The notes: a model not told the origin generated them from the letters alone. 57,687 nt of DNA from Nitrospira sp. (GCA_009594865.1 VOPT01000024.1:1-57687), one strand, 5' to 3'; positions 7,128 through 17,396 are shown, counted from the first letter of the stretch. Numbers and translations: made by a program.

Positions 7128-8174
7128 TCAGGCACGGGTGACATGAGTCAAAATGGCTGACGCGATGTCGTCCAGCGGACGAACGATGTCGGCGGCCCCA
7201 AGCTTAATGGCTTCTCTCGGCATGCCGAACACCACGCAGGAGGCTTCGTCTTGGGCGATGGTGTAGGCACCGGCTTCTTTCATACGTAGCAGGCCCCTGG
7301 CTCCGTCTCCGCCCATGCCGGTGAGGATCACGCCGACGGCGTTGCCGCCCGCATACTGAGCGACGGAGTCGAACATCACATCGACCGAAGGGCGATGGCG
7401 ATTGACCGGTTCATTCTGATTGATGCGCACGGAGTATCGTGCACCGTTGCGAACCAGCGTCATGTGGTAGTTGCCCGGTGCCACGAGCGCATGCCCCGGC
7501 AGGACGCTATCGCCATCCTCCGCTTCCTTGACGGAGATACGGCAGAGCTGGTTCATACGGTCCGCCCAGGTCTTCGTGAATTTTTCAGGCATGTGCTGCG
7601 TGATGAGGACAGGAGGCGTATTGGGAGGGAGCACCTGGAGCACGTCCTTGACGGCCTCAGTCCCACCCGTGGAGGACCCGATCGCAATAATCATATCCGT
7701 GGTCTTGATCATGGCCGAATTGAGAGCTGCCGGACGAGCGGTGCCGGAGGCCGCCGCTGTGGCGGGACGCACCGAGGCCGTGGCGGCGGCTTTGATTTTG
7801 GCGATGAGATCCTGCGCGATATGGTTCATGCCTTCGCGTAAATCAAGTTTCGGTTTGGTGATGAAATCGATTGCCCCCAGTTCCAGCGCACGGAGCGTGG
7901 TTTGGCACCCGCTTTCGGTGAGCGAACTGACCATAATCACCGGAGTCGGGCGTCCCCGCATCAACTTTTCGAGAAATGTAAGCCCGTCCATTTTCGGCAT
8001 TTCCACGTCGAGGGTCAGCACATCGGGATTCAAGGCTTTGATTTTTTCCCGGGCGACATAGGGATCCGGGGCGCTGCCGATCACTTCGATGGCAGGGTCT
8101 TTGGAAAGCAGCTCAGCCAGCACCTGTCTCATCAGCGCGGAATCATCGATCGTTAGGACTCGAATCTTAGCCAT
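7128..8174 (-). CDS. cheB: CheB protein-glutamate methylesterase/deamidase (copy 1)
   Basis: 348 residues from the chosen ATG ([17 protein letters not shown]). The frame is open 19 codons further upstream, but GGGAG lies about 8 bases before this ATG. The receiver domain (1-120) has its phospho-Asp in [13 protein letters not shown]. The methylesterase domain (~160-345) has the catalytic Ser in IGSSTGG, His in ITQHMPE and Asp in MGGDGARGL. It removes methyl groups from, or deamidates, glutamates of MCPs when phosphorylated by CheA. It follows cheR and cheD closely, so this operon holds a complete adaptation set. A second CheB lies at 23747-24844. Confidence 0.95.
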   Translation of the reverse strand: MAKIRVLTIDDSALMRQVLAELLSKDPAIEVIGSAPDPYVAREKIKALNPDVLTLDVEMPKMDGLTFLEKLMRGRPTPVIMVSSLTESGCQTTLRALELGAIDFITKPKLDLREGMNHIAQDLIAKIKAAATASVRPATAAASGTARPAALNSAMIKTTDMIIAIGSSTGGTEAVKDVLQVLPPNTPPVLITQHMPEKFTKTWADRMNQLCRISVKEAEDGDSVLPGHALVAPGNYHMTLVRNGARYSVRINQNEPVNRHRPSVDVMFDSVAQYAGGNAVGVILTGMGGDGARGLLRMKEAGAYTIAQDEASCVVFGMPREAIKLGAADIVRPLDDIASAILTHVTRA

Positions 8175-8234
8175 TGTCACGTCTCCCTGGGCCTTTGGTG
8201 TGCGCCTGTTCTGTGCCGCACCCGTCGTCACATG

Positions 8235-8852
8235 TCAAAACAGCGTGATATTGTCTTGCTGCGCCGTTGGTTCCACTTCGATGCGATGCTGGTACTCCGT
8301 TTCCCGCTCGTAAATCGTACGGTTTTTCACGCGCTCGATCTTTTTCATCAAGACGCGGCCCGAATCGGTGAAGTAGTACACCTTTCTCGGAAAGACGTCG
8401 CCGAGGTCACTCTTGGCAAGGGCGTACCCTTCGGTCTTCAAATACTGGAGCACCCATTCGGTGTTGCGAGCCCCGACGTCGATGTTACCCTCATAGATCT
8501 TGCCTGCCCCGAATAATTTCACTTCCAACCGGTGCCGGAGTCCGCCGCGTTTTAAGATTTCGTTGATTAACTGTTCCATGGCGAAGGACCCATAGCGCGT
8601 AGACTCCCCGCCCCAGGAATCGCCGGACTGATGGTCCTTCGGAGCGGGAAGCATGAAATGGTTCATCCCGCCGACGCCTACGATCGGATCCCGGATACAG
8701 GCGGAGATACAGGATCCGAGAACCGTGTACACCACCATCGGTTCGCGGCTGACAAAAAACTCTCCCGGCAGAATGCAGGCCACCTCATGCGGGAAACGAC
8801 CGTCGCGCATGCGCCGGATATGCGAGAACGCCTCGGTGTCGATGACGGCCAT
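8235..8852 (-). CDS. cheD: CheD chemoreceptor glutamine deamidase
   Basis: 205 residues from ATG at 8852, five bases after the cheR stop. A longer frame to 8915 would overlap cheR by 58 bases. Catalytic residues are visible: Thr and Cys in YTVLGSCISACIRDP and His in GMNHFMLP. CheD deamidates receptor glutamines and in some bacteria is modulated by CheC. No CheC is encoded here, only CheZ. The extreme C-terminus QQDNITLF resembles the DANVTLF end of the MCP-like protein at 17899-19014, suggesting a shared docking tail. Confidence 0.93.
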   Translation of the reverse strand: MAVIDTEAFSHIRRMRDGRFPHEVACILPGEFFVSREPMVVYTVLGSCISACIRDPIVGVGGMNHFMLPAPKDHQSGDSWGGESTRYGSFAMEQLINEILKRGGLRHRLEVKLFGAGKIYEGNIDVGARNTEWVLQYLKTEGYALAKSDLGDVFPRKVYYFTDSGRVLMKKIERVKNRTIYERETEYQHRIEVEPTAQQDNITLF

Positions 8853-8857
8853 GTCGC

Positions 8858-9676
8858 TCAGGATTCCTTCCAGTAGATCGTCGGGGCGATGGTTTTGAAC
8901 GGATGCGACACCCACTGCAGACTTTCCGAGTGGCCGATGAAGAGATGCCCACCCGGTTTGAGATGGTGATAGAACTTATTGACCAGCCGCTCCTGAGTCG
9001 GGCGGTCGAAGTAAATCATGACATTCCGGCAGAAGATGAGGTCCAGCGGAGCTTTGATCGGAAAGTGATCGTCCATCAGGTTCAAACGACGGAACTTGAT
9101 CATGGCGGAAAGGTGCGGCTTCACCTTCACGAGTCCGGCACTATCTCCCCGTCCCTGAAGGAAATGATGTTTGACGATGCCGGAAGGCACCTCGCGCACC
9201 CGTTCCTCCGCATAGAGCCCCTTAGCGGCGTGAGCCAGGACCCGGGTCGAGATGTCGGACGCGAGAATTTGAAAGTTCCACTGCGTCGGCTGTTGGACAC
9301 TTTCATACAGGGTCATCGCGATGGTGTACGGTTCCTCGCCGGTCGAGCAGGCCGAGGACCAGATGCGGATACGCTTCTCCTTCTCGAGTGTGGGGAGAAT
9401 GCGTTCGCGCAAAAAGTCGAAATGTTTCGGTTCGCGAAAGAAATCGGTCTTGTTGGTCGAGAGCAGATCGAGCATGCGCGTAAATTCTTCGCCGCTGTCG
9501 TCCTGCGTCACGTACTCATAGTACGAGGAGAAGTCGTCCAACTGGAGGTCGCGCAGCCGCTTCGTCAGGCGCGACACCACCAGCGACTGCTTGCTCTCTC
9601 CAAGGGAAATGCCGCACTCGTCATAGAGCAGGGTGCGGATTTGATCGTATTCTTTTTTCGAAATGGGATAGTCCAT
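8858..9676 (-). CDS. cheR: CheR chemoreceptor methyltransferase (copy 1)
   Basis: 272 residues from ATG at 9676 (MDYPISKKEYDQIR), with GGAG 8 bases upstream. The longer frame would overlap the preceding gene. CheR methylates receptor glutamates using S-adenosylmethionine. Landmarks: TNKTDFFREPKHFDFL, WSSACSTGEEPYTIAM (SAM-binding), LILASDI-type QILASDIST, FCRNVMIYFD and the C-terminal GGHLFIGHSESL. It belongs to the operon headed by the DUF420 gene and a sigma-28-type promoter. Its paralogue is at 28942-29802. Confidence 0.95.
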   Translation of the reverse strand: MDYPISKKEYDQIRTLLYDECGISLGESKQSLVVSRLTKRLRDLQLDDFSSYYEYVTQDDSGEEFTRMLDLLSTNKTDFFREPKHFDFLRERILPTLEKEKRIRIWSSACSTGEEPYTIAMTLYESVQQPTQWNFQILASDISTRVLAHAAKGLYAEERVREVPSGIVKHHFLQGRGDSAGLVKVKPHLSAMIKFRRLNLMDDHFPIKAPLDLIFCRNVMIYFDRPTQERLVNKFYHHLKPGGHLFIGHSESLQWVSHPFKTIAPTIYWKES

Positions 9677-9680
9677 CGTG

Positions 9681-10142
9681 TCAGCTCCGATACCAGACAA
9701 ACAGCATGAGATACACGAGATAGGCCGTCACCATCGTGCCGCTAAACGTCCAGATGAGGGCGTGGCCCATCCGACGATGCGTGGTCATGCCGGCAACCAT
9801 GGCGCCGACACTACCGAACCTCAGCCGATGGAGTCCCATGTAGAGGTTGTAGGCCGCCAGGCCGATGGTGGTGACGGCCAGCAGCATGTGTGTGACGAAA
9901 ATCGGGACATAGATCGACCAATAGGCACTCTCCGGCCCCTGAAACGACTCCCGCCCGAACAAGACTTGTTTGAGGACGTACGCGACCAGCCAGATACCGA
10001 CGATCGTGCAGCCGACAATCATGCGATACGAATGATGCGTGACATCGTGAGACTTGGCGGCTTTGACACCGGCTAATACGACAAGATAGGCCACGGTCAG
10101 CGTGGACAGGACGAGGTACCACAGCAAGGTTTTGACGTCCAT
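9681..10142 (-). CDS. DUF420 four-helix membrane protein
   Basis: A 153-residue integral membrane protein with four hydrophobic segments at about 7-27, 41-61, 79-101 and 130-149. Conserved histidines lie near the membrane faces (KSHDVTHHSYRM, IFVTHMLLA, THRRMGHALIW), the signature of the DUF420 family. DUF420 members have been linked to cytochrome oxidase assembly. It is the first gene after a sigma-28-type promoter and sits four bases before cheR, so it appears to be expressed with chemotaxis genes. No direct chemotaxis role is known; a redox or respiratory link is inference. Confidence 0.8.
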   Translation of the reverse strand: MDVKTLLWYLVLSTLTVAYLVVLAGVKAAKSHDVTHHSYRMIVGCTIVGIWLVAYVLKQVLFGRESFQGPESAYWSIYVPIFVTHMLLAVTTIGLAAYNLYMGLHRLRFGSVGAMVAGMTTHRRMGHALIWTFSGTMVTAYLVYLMLFVWYRS

Positions 10143-10218
10143 GATTCGCCCCCGAGCTAAAGGTGGAATCGCCCGGAATCTGCGTATTGTTCCGGTGTGA
10201 GTACACCCGCACGTGTTC

Positions 10219-10247
10219 TTATCGGTTGTTAAATCCGGTTTCTTGAG
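10219..10247 (-). promoter_or_regulatory. Sigma-28 (FliA)-type promoter of the DUF420-cheR-cheD-cheB operon
   Basis: On the minus strand, TCAAGAAAC followed by 11 bases and ACCGATAA (-10 at 10219-10226). The -10 differs from GCCGATAA by one base, and the TCAAG -35 is the form described for Pseudomonas FliA promoters. The leader to the DUF420 start would be about 70 bases. Confidence 0.65.
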
Positions 10248-10300
10248 GAGAATCGACTTGATGGAAATGAAGGGCGGGATCTCGGTCGGGCAACGCGCGC

Positions 10301-10339
10301 GACCGCAGGAGTAGGCAGAGCCTGCCTACTCCTGCGGTC
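10301..10339. terminator. Perfect 18-bp hairpin downstream of the PAS-MCP gene
   Basis: GACCGCAGGAGTAGGCAG, loop AGC, then its exact complement. It begins seven bases beyond the MCP stop codon. No T-run follows on either strand, so it is either a non-canonical terminator or an mRNA 3'-end stabiliser that also insulates the sigma-28 operon downstream. Confidence 0.6.
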
Positions 10340-10345
10340 CAGTGT

Positions 10346-12613
10346 CTAGAACTCTTCGAAGTCATCATCCTTTTTGAGTCGATCGTGACCGTTCGAGGAA
10401 GCCACGCCTGCTGGTTGCTTGGCCTCTCCCGTTTTTCCCGGCACGCCGGGCTTCTTGAGGCCCAGCTTGGGAGCTGCGGCAACGGGTTTGCCTGCCGATT
10501 TAACCCCTGCCGGTACTCGCGCCGGCGACGGTGCTCCGGCAGAACCGACAATGAACATTTCCATCTGGCTCATCAGTTCTTTCGCCTGATCCTTCATCGA
10601 CTGGCTGGCCGATGTCGTCTCTTCCACCAAGGCCGCATTCTGCTGGGTCGTTTCGTCCATCTGCATGATGGCCTTATTGACCTGATCGATGCCCTGGGCC
10701 TGTTCCTGAGACGCCGCCGTGATTTCGGCGATGATGTCGGTCACGCGTTTGACCGAGCTGACGATTTCTTCCAGCGTCTTGCCGGATTGGTTGACCAACT
10801 CGCTGCCGTCGCTGACGCGCTGGATCGACTCGTTGATCAAGCCCTTGATCTCTTTCGCGGCGGTCGCGGATCGTTGCGCCAGATTGCGCACTTCCGCGGC
10901 GACGACGGCAAATCCGCGTCCATGTTCCCCTGCTCTGGCCGCTTCCACGGCGGCATTCAACGCCAGGAGGTTGGTCTGGAAAGCAATCTCATCGATCACC
11001 GTGATAATGTCGGCGATCTTTTTGCTGCTCTTGTTAATCTCGCCCATGGCTTCCACCGCGCGGACGGTCACGGATCCGCCCTTGTCCGCGATATCGCGCG
11101 CGGCAATGGCCAGCTGATTGGCCTGCTTGGCATTGTCGGCGTTCTGCTTCACGGTCGAGGTCATCTCTTCCATGGATGCCGAGGTTTCTTCCAGGGCACT
11201 TGCCTGTTCCGAGGTTCGTTGCGAGAGGTCTTCATTGCCTCTCGTAATTTGCTCGGCGCCGGACGACACCGCCTGGACTGCCTCGCGCACCGTCGTGATC
11301 GTCTGAGTCAGGTTTTGCACCACCGCATTGATGCTGGTTTTGACCTTATCCAGATCACCCCGATACGTCTCGGTCATTTCGTGGGTCAAATCGTTGACCG
11401 CAAGCCGACCCAAGACCGACTGCGCTTCAGCCACCAGCTTTTCCATATCTGCCTGCGACTGCTTCTGCGCGGTGATGTCGGTCGCGAATTTAACAACTTT
11501 GAATGGCCGGCCCATTTCATCCTTGACCGGATTGTAGGAGGCCTGAATCCACACCTCCTTGCCGCCCTTGCCGATACGCCGATAGACGCCCGCATCGAAT
11601 TCGCCGCGGTTCAACTTCTGCCAGAAGGCGGCGTACTCAGCCGAGCTGACATAGGCCGGGTCGCAGAAGATGCGGTGATGCTGCCCCTTAACCTCCTCAA
11701 GCGTGTACCCGAGAGTCTTCAGAAAATTGTCATTAGCCTTGAGGATCGTGCCATCCAAATTAAACTCGATGGTGGCATAGACCCGATCGATCGCATCCAT
11801 CATCCCCTGCATATTCTGGCGCTGGAGTTCCTGCTCGGTGATGTCGTATCGCACGCCCAGATACTTGCGGGGCTTCCCGGTTTTCTTATCGACGAACGGC
11901 GCGATACAGGCATCCACATAGTAGGGCGTCCCATCCTTGGCGCGGTTTTTCACCACGCCGCGGAAGATCTGCCCGCGACCGATCGTCGCCCACATCTGCT
12001 TGAACACGTCTTTGGGCATGTCCGGGTGGCGTGTGGTGTTGTGCCCATGGCCGATCAATTCGTTCTTCGGGTACTTGGACACTTGGAGGAATTTTTCATT
12101 GACCGTGACGATGTCGCCTTTGAGATCGGCTTCCGACACGATGCTGGTCAAGTTCATAATGTCATGGCGAACTTTGAGTTCATCCCGGGTGTTCTCCAGC
12201 TCTGCTTGCTGAGCCGTCTGGTCCGATGCCAGCGCGATCACCTTGGTCGGCTTCCCGTCGTGACCAAGCATCGGCATGTAGGCCGCCTGCAGCCAGATTT
12301 CCTTTCCCCCTTTGGCAAGCCGTTTATAGAGACCGGATTCAGACTCCCCGCGGGCCAGTTTGGCCCAAAAGTTCTGGTATTCCGGACCGGTCGCATAAGC
12401 CGATTCGCAGAAGATCCGGTGGTGTTGACCTTTCACCTCATCGAGGGTGTAGCCGACCACCTTGAGAAAGTTCTCGTTGGCTGTCACCACCGTCCCGTCG
12501 AGCGTGCACTCGAGCATGGCCAATGCCTTATTGACTGCTTCGACCCGAGCCGCGCAGTCCTTCGAATCGACTTTCACAGGGGTGACTTTGCCTGTCTGCT
12601 TGCTCTTTGCCAT
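10346..12613 (-). CDS. Soluble methyl-accepting chemotaxis protein with three PAS domains
   Basis: 755 residues with no membrane segment, so a cytoplasmic receptor. PAS1 (~25-137) and PAS3 (~270-385) are near-copies (both have [15 protein letters not shown]). PAS2 (~150-262) has NTTRHPDMP and YLGVRYDIT, as in Aer-type FAD-binding PAS domains. The signalling domain (~460-690) contains ERNR-type hairpin sequence [20 protein letters not shown]. After a Pro/Ala-rich linker the protein ends KKDDDFEEF; the last five residues match the [FW]xxF tether that CheR/CheB bind on other receptors. The architecture resembles BdlA/Aer-like redox or energy sensors. It follows cheW by 184 bases. Confidence 0.92.
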   Translation of the reverse strand: MAKSKQTGKVTPVKVDSKDCAARVEAVNKALAMLECTLDGTVVTANENFLKVVGYTLDEVKGQHHRIFCESAYATGPEYQNFWAKLARGESESGLYKRLAKGGKEIWLQAAYMPMLGHDGKPTKVIALASDQTAQQAELENTRDELKVRHDIMNLTSIVSEADLKGDIVTVNEKFLQVSKYPKNELIGHGHNTTRHPDMPKDVFKQMWATIGRGQIFRGVVKNRAKDGTPYYVDACIAPFVDKKTGKPRKYLGVRYDITEQELQRQNMQGMMDAIDRVYATIEFNLDGTILKANDNFLKTLGYTLEEVKGQHHRIFCDPAYVSSAEYAAFWQKLNRGEFDAGVYRRIGKGGKEVWIQASYNPVKDEMGRPFKVVKFATDITAQKQSQADMEKLVAEAQSVLGRLAVNDLTHEMTETYRGDLDKVKTSINAVVQNLTQTITTVREAVQAVSSGAEQITRGNEDLSQRTSEQASALEETSASMEEMTSTVKQNADNAKQANQLAIAARDIADKGGSVTVRAVEAMGEINKSSKKIADIITVIDEIAFQTNLLALNAAVEAARAGEHGRGFAVVAAEVRNLAQRSATAAKEIKGLINESIQRVSDGSELVNQSGKTLEEIVSSVKRVTDIIAEITAASQEQAQGIDQVNKAIMQMDETTQQNAALVEETTSASQSMKDQAKELMSQMEMFIVGSAGAPSPARVPAGVKSAGKPVAAAPKLGLKKPGVPGKTGEAKQPAGVASSNGHDRLKKDDDFEEF

Positions 12614-12735
12614 GACTATGCCTCCATTGTAAATCGGGCGCCCGACGCAGAGCCGCGTCGAGGACAGCCTTCAGCTTCGTGATGGTGAAATGAATGAGGT
12701 GTCAAGAGGTTCGCGAGGGGCCACCAGTCGTCGCT

Positions 12736-12752
12736 TGCCGGATGTCCCGGCA
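12736..12752. other. Small hairpin between cheW and the PAS-MCP gene
   Basis: TGCCGG-ATGTC-CCGGCA: 6-bp stem with a 5-base loop, 46 bases after the cheW stop. It has no following T-run. The rest of the 184-base gap (12614-12797) shows no promoter that I could recognise. Confidence 0.3.
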
Positions 12753-12797
12753 CGATTCTGTCGCACTGGAGTATTCGCCGCGCGAGCATATCCTTCC

Positions 12798-13319
12798 TTA
12801 TGTCGCGCTCGGCGCGCCGCTTTCCTGCGGCACGTCACCGTCGGTCAGGAGACGATCCATGTTCAATAAGGCGATGAGCTTGTCGCCGGACTTTCCGATC
12901 CCGTTCATGAAACTGACATCCATCTGGGCTCCGAACTGCGGTGGCGGTTGGATATCCTTCTGATCGATGTTCAAGACATCAGAGACGGAATCGACCACGA
13001 GCCCCATGACTTTGTCCCGCACGACCACGACGATGATCACGGTGAAGGCGGTGTAGTTAATGGTCGGCATCCCGAATTTCGTGCGAAGTTCGATAATCGG
13101 GACAATCGTGCCGCGAAGATTGAGCACTCCCTTGATATGCGCCGGTGTGTTCGGAATCTTGGTGACGGCGGTATAGCCTTTAATCTCCTGGACCCGGAGG
13201 ATGTCTACCCCGTAGAGTTCGTCGCCGAGGTTGAAGGTCAGGAATTGATTGTCATTCGTGGTCATCCCGATTTGCGGATTGAGGTCTTTCGAGGTGGTCT
13301 CAAGCGTACCTGTCGGCAT
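12798..13319 (-). CDS. cheW: CheW coupling protein (copy 1)
   Basis: A 173-residue protein consisting of one CheW domain: QFLTFNLGDELYGVDILRVQ, then HIKGVLNLRGTIVPIIELR and the C-terminal DKLIALLNMDRLL. It couples receptors to CheA in the array. The first ~20 residues are a short extension. The Shine-Dalgarno AAAGGAGG is excellent. It lies immediately upstream of the PAS-MCP gene and is the likely partner of that receptor and CheA1. A second CheW is at 21466-21984. Confidence 0.95.
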   Translation of the reverse strand: MPTGTLETTSKDLNPQIGMTTNDNQFLTFNLGDELYGVDILRVQEIKGYTAVTKIPNTPAHIKGVLNLRGTIVPIIELRTKFGMPTINYTAFTVIIVVVVRDKVMGLVVDSVSDVLNIDQKDIQPPPQFGAQMDVSFMNGIGKSGDKLIALLNMDRLLTDGDVPQESGAPSAT

Positions 13320-13464
13320 GGGGTCCTCCTTTGCGATGCATCATTGGTACTTCGATTCGCGTCCGGACGAGCCGCCTCATGCGCTTCGTCTGTGTCTTCT
13401 TTGCGAAGCTGAACACACCATTGTCGGACACTCTCGGATACACTGTAGTCCGACCGCCGTATCG

Positions 13465-13812
13465 CTATCCTCGAACTCCCTGCCATGCCTTGTCTGGGTG
13501 GAGATCCTTATTCGGGTGGAGGCGTCTGGCACGATCAAGCAGCGTGTGGCGTGACTCTGGACGGTCCTGGTCGGGCACGCAACAATCACCGATGGGGCAC
13601 ACCGACGCGCACTGCGGTTCTTCGAAGTGACCGACGCACTCGGTGCAGCGCTCGTAGGTGATCACGTAAATGCTGTTGTCGATTCCTTGGCCAGCACCGA
13701 TGTGATAGCCCCGGTCCTCTGCCTCACTGCGTTTGTCGAAAATGGCCTGATTGGGACAAGCCGGCAGGCAGGCATCGCACGCGATACAGTTATTGTTAAT
13801 CATAAGGGCCAT
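13465..13812 (-). CDS. 2x[4Fe-4S] ferredoxin
   Basis: 115 residues from ATG at 13812 (MALMINNNC), with AAGGA 9 bases upstream. Cluster 1 is CIACDACLPACP (CxxCxxCxxxCP). Cluster 2 is CTECVGHFEEPQCASVCP, with eight residues between the second and third cysteines, as in Allochromatium/FdxN-type ferredoxins. The C-terminal ~35 residues (PDQDRPESRHTLLDRARRLH) are an extension. Low-potential electron carriers of this kind serve ferredoxin oxidoreductases, for example in the reverse TCA cycle. Its position between ribBA and cheW is unexpected for a metabolic gene. Confidence 0.92.
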   Translation of the reverse strand: MALMINNNCIACDACLPACPNQAIFDKRSEAEDRGYHIGAGQGIDNSIYVITYERCTECVGHFEEPQCASVCPIGDCCVPDQDRPESRHTLLDRARRLHPNKDLHPDKAWQGVRG

Positions 13813-13942
13813 GATGTGGATTCCTTCCGGCAAGAACTCAATGCGGGCGCGAAACCATCGCCTTCGCCAGACGCCTTTCTAACGGGCTGTGCCGTGCCAA
13901 GGTATCCCGTTCCCAGTGTCAGGCCGATCACATGGCCCTTCA

Positions 13943-15169
13943 TTACACCGCTACCAAGAGATGTCCCAGCTTCTCTTTCTTCGTGCGCAGATAGCGGACA
14001 TTTGCCGCCCGTGGTGGAATTTCGATGGGTACCCGTTCCACAACCTCCAACCCGTACCCTTCGATGCCGACGATCTTTCGGGGATTATTGGTCAAGAGCC
14101 TGATTCGGCGAAGCCCTAACTGAACCAGCATCTGCGCGCCCACGCCATAGTTTCGAAGATCAGCCTTGAACCCCAGCTTGAGATTCGCCTCAACCGTGTC
14201 GCTGCCCTTGTCTTGCAGCCCGTACGCTCTGATCTTATTGAGAAGGCCGATGCCGCGCCCTTCCTGGTTGAGGTACAACAACACGCCGCGCCCTTCCATC
14301 TGAATGATCTCCAGGGCCTCATGAAGCTGGTCGCGGCAATCGCACCGCATTGAGCCCAAGACATCGGCGGTCAGACAACCCGAATGCACGCGGACCAGCG
14401 TCGAGGCGTCTGCCTCGAGGTTCCCTTTCACCAGCGCCAGATGCGTCAGCCCGTCGATCTCGTTTTCGAAAGCGATGGCCTCGAACTTGCCGAATTTGGT
14501 CGGCAGTCGTGTACTGGCCATCCGGCGCACGAAAGTCTCGTGTTTCAGCCGATGCTCAATGAGCGCCTTAATGGTGATCATTTTGAGTTTGTGGGCTTTG
14601 GCGAATTTGACCAGATCGGGCACCCGTGCCATCGTCCCGTTGTCGTTCATAATTTCACAGATCACGCCGGCTGGCTCCAAACCAGCGAGCCGGGCCAGAT
14701 CTACAGAGCCTTCGGTTTGACCGGCACGCTTCAACACGCCCCCTTGTTGCGCCTTGAGCGGGAAAATGTGTCCGGGTCTGGCCAAATCGGCCGGCTTGGC
14801 CTTTGGATCGATGGCGACTTGAATGGTTGCGGCCCGATCGGCCGCGGAGATGCCTGTCGTGATGCCATGTTTGGCATCGATGGAGACGGTGAAGGCCGTG
14901 CCGAATGTGGCGGTGTTGTCAACCGCTTGCTGCGGAAGATTCAACTCCTCCACCCGCTCTGGCGTCAGCGCAAGGCAGATCAATCCGCGGGCATGCTGCG
15001 CCATGAAATTCACGGCTTGCGGCGTCACATGCCGGGCGGCGATGACGAGGTCTCCTTCGTTTTCACGGTCCTCGTCATCGACCAGGATGATGAACTTTCC
15101 TCGCTTGATGTCACGAATCGCCGAGTCGACACTATCAAAAGGAGTCCTCACCGTATTGACCTTTCTCAT
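13943..15169 (-). CDS. ribBA: RibBA: DHBP synthase / GTP cyclohydrolase II
   Basis: 408 residues from ATG at 15169; a GTG six codons further in has a better-spaced AAGG and is an alternative. N-terminal RibB domain (~1-205): [35 protein letters not shown]-terminal RibA domain (~210-400): zinc cysteines in [30 protein letters not shown] and LLTNNPRKI. It makes both riboflavin precursors, from ribulose 5-phosphate and from GTP. It sits 103 bases after cheA1 in the same direction. Flavin synthesis next to a putative FAD-PAS receptor is suggestive but unproven. Confidence 0.95.
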   Translation of the reverse strand: MRKVNTVRTPFDSVDSAIRDIKRGKFIILVDDEDRENEGDLVIAARHVTPQAVNFMAQHARGLICLALTPERVEELNLPQQAVDNTATFGTAFTVSIDAKHGITTGISAADRAATIQVAIDPKAKPADLARPGHIFPLKAQQGGVLKRAGQTEGSVDLARLAGLEPAGVICEIMNDNGTMARVPDLVKFAKAHKLKMITIKALIEHRLKHETFVRRMASTRLPTKFGKFEAIAFENEIDGLTHLALVKGNLEADASTLVRVHSGCLTADVLGSMRCDCRDQLHEALEIIQMEGRGVLLYLNQEGRGIGLLNKIRAYGLQDKGSDTVEANLKLGFKADLRNYGVGAQMLVQLGLRRIRLLTNNPRKIVGIEGYGLEVVERVPIEIPPRAANVRYLRTKKEKLGHLLVAV

Positions 15170-15272
15170 GCGCGAGTTCGGGTGTCCTTCAAATGGCTTC
15201 GTGTCCAAGGTTCGAGCGATCTGCCGCACCGGCGGCCTGGGCGGATGCGCCGGTTTCACTCCGGCACCGGTG

Positions 15273-17396
15273 TCAGGCCGCGATCGACACGTCGCGCCTG
15301 GCGATTTCCAGTAATCCTCGCACGTCCAAGATAAACCCGACCGTGCCATCGCCGAGAATCGTTGCGCCTGCCACGCCCTCGACCTTTCTGAAATTTTGCT
15401 CCATGCTTTTGATCACGACTTGTTGCTGGCCGAGGATCTCATCAACCATGACGGCGACGCGTTCCCCTTCCGTTTCAAGAATGAGCAAAATGGCTTTGGT
15501 CGGATCTGAGAGCTCCGGCTCCAATCGGAACACTTCGTAGAGCCGCATGAGGGGAAGGTACGTCCCGCGTACGTTCACCAGTTCTGCTTTGCCCACAAGC
15601 GTCTTGATCATCTCCCGGCGAGGCTGAATCGATTCCAGGATCGACAGGAGCGGAACGATATAGGTGTCCTTCCCGACCCGGACAGTCATGCCTTCAATGA
15701 TGGCCAGGGTGAGTGGAAGTTTGAGCGTAAACGTGGTGCCTTTGCCCGCGTTGGTCTTGATGCTGACGGTGCCGCCGAGACCTTCGATATTACGCTTTAC
15801 GACATCCATGCCGACGCCGCGTCCGGAGACGTCCGTGACTTTTTCGGCGGTGGAAAATCCCGGTTTGAAGATGAGCATCCAGATCTGCTCGTCGGACAGT
15901 TTGTCCGTTTCTGCGATGAGGCCTTGCTTGATGCCTTTCGCAAGAATCTTGTCTCGATTCAGTCCGCGCCCATCGTCTTCGACTGTGATGCAGATGTTGC
16001 CGCCTTCATGAAAGGCATTGAGCCGAATGGTGCCTTGTTCCGATTTACCTGCGGCGAGGCGCTCATCGGGCGGTTCCAGTCCATGATCAGCCGAGTTGCG
16101 CACCAGGTGCGTCAAGGGGTCGCCGATGGATTCGATCACCGTCTTGTCGAGTTCGGTCTCCTCCCCGGACAGGATCAATTGGATCTTTTTCCCGGCTTTC
16201 CCGGATAAATCGCGCACCAATCGAGGAAACCGGCTGAACGCATTCCCGATCGGGACCATGCGAATACCCATCACGCGCTCCTGGATCTCGCGCGTGTTGC
16301 GCTCGAGTTGGGCGACGCGTTCCAGCAACACCGGCAGCTGACTCATCTCAAAGCGTGAGCCGAGATCGCTCAGCATGGACTGCGTAATCACCAGTTCGCC
16401 GACCAGGTTGATGAGGCGATCGATTTTGACCGTGTCGACGCGAATCGAAGGGGTCTCCGCCTTTTTCGCCGGTGCGCTGCTTTCAGTTTGTTTTCTCAGC
16501 GCCTCAGAAATTTGTTCGGGGGTGGCGATCTTTTGCTCGACTAAAATTTCTCCGACGCGCTTTTGTTGGGACAACGCTTGGTTAAGTTGGGATTGCGACA
16601 CGACGCCGGTTTCAACCAGGATCTCGCCCAATGGTTTGGTTCCCGCTGATGAGCTATGGGGCTCGTCCGCAGAAGGCGGCATATCAACGATCGTCAGGGT
16701 GCTGTCTTCGCGAACGAAGTCGAACACCGTCTCGATGACCTTCACGTCTTTGACCGTGTCCATCTCGATGGTCCAGCCCAGATAACACTGTTCCGCATCC
16801 AAATCAGCCAAGGCGGGCAATCTACTGGTATCCAGAATGACGCTGGTCACAGAGCCAAGATCGCCCAATTCTTTGATGAATTGAACCGGATCCAGGCCAC
16901 GCTGAAACAAGTACCGAGGGGGAACCCAGGTGATCGTGAAGTGATGACTTCCAGGAACCACGGAGGGACGAGGTGTGTCTGCACCAGCACCGGGTTTTGC
17001 CGCAATTCCCCCCTCCTGACAGGCTTCGAGTTGAGCGCCCAGTCTGGCGACCTGGTCTTCGTCGGGAGACTCGCCGGTTTTTGCGCAGTCGATCAACGTT
17101 TTCAAGCAATCGAGGCACTGGAGCAGCAGGTCCGTGATGTCTACGGTCACGACCATCTGGCTGCTGCGCAGCTGGTCGAGCACCGATTCCATTTTATGGG
17201 TGAACTGCGAGACGGCGGTGAAGCCGAACATGCCGCTGTTCCCCTTAATGGAATGGGCTCCGCGAAAGATACGATTTAACAGATCGATGTCCCCGGGACG
17301 TTGTTCGAGCTGGAGTAAGCCTTCTTCGATGGTCGTCAGGTGTTCCTGCGATTCTTCGAAGAAGGCATTTTTGAATTGCGAAAGGTCAGTGCTCAT
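15273..17396 (-). CDS. cheA: CheA chemotaxis histidine kinase (copy 1)
   Basis: 707 residues. Hpt/P1 at 1-110 with phospho-His48 in [12 protein letters not shown]2-like domain at ~150-240; two MshEN-like repeats at 255-278 ([10 protein letters not shown]...ALSQQ) and 280-302 ([10 protein letters not shown]...ALRKQ); P3 dimerisation from ~318; ATPase P4 with N-box [11 protein letters not shown]1 DDGRGLNRD and G2 GRGVGMDVV; CheW-like P5 from ~560. It autophosphorylates and feeds CheY and CheB. The MshEN-like pair between P2 and P3 is unusual and recurs in CheA2. It is probably co-transcribed with cheY1 upstream. Confidence 0.96.
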   Translation of the reverse strand: MSTDLSQFKNAFFEESQEHLTTIEEGLLQLEQRPGDIDLLNRIFRGAHSIKGNSGMFGFTAVSQFTHKMESVLDQLRSSQMVVTVDITDLLLQCLDCLKTLIDCAKTGESPDEDQVARLGAQLEACQEGGIAAKPGAGADTPRPSVVPGSHHFTITWVPPRYLFQRGLDPVQFIKELGDLGSVTSVILDTSRLPALADLDAEQCYLGWTIEMDTVKDVKVIETVFDFVREDSTLTIVDMPPSADEPHSSSAGTKPLGEILVETGVVSQSQLNQALSQQKRVGEILVEQKIATPEQISEALRKQTESSAPAKKAETPSIRVDTVKIDRLINLVGELVITQSMLSDLGSRFEMSQLPVLLERVAQLERNTREIQERVMGIRMVPIGNAFSRFPRLVRDLSGKAGKKIQLILSGEETELDKTVIESIGDPLTHLVRNSADHGLEPPDERLAAGKSEQGTIRLNAFHEGGNICITVEDDGRGLNRDKILAKGIKQGLIAETDKLSDEQIWMLIFKPGFSTAEKVTDVSGRGVGMDVVKRNIEGLGGTVSIKTNAGKGTTFTLKLPLTLAIIEGMTVRVGKDTYIVPLLSILESIQPRREMIKTLVGKAELVNVRGTYLPLMRLYEVFRLEPELSDPTKAILLILETEGERVAVMVDEILGQQQVVIKSMEQNFRKVEGVAGATILGDGTVGFILDVRGLLEIARRDVSIAA

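Noticed and set aside
8858..8915. Longer cheD start at 8915
   Set aside because: It would overlap cheR by 58 bases; the ATG at 8852 lies just after the cheR stop with AAGGA upstream.
10385..12682. Long 765-residue plus-strand open frame
   Set aside because: It is the exact antisense of the triple-PAS MCP gene; its translation is His/Arg-rich with no recognisable domain, a typical high-GC shadow.
13870..13930. Sigma-54-like TGGCACGGCACAGCC upstream of the ferredoxin gene
   Set aside because: The GG-GC distance is nine rather than ten bases, so it does not fit the required spacing.
14384..15334. 316-residue plus-strand open frame
   Set aside because: Antisense to ribBA; no recognisable protein features.
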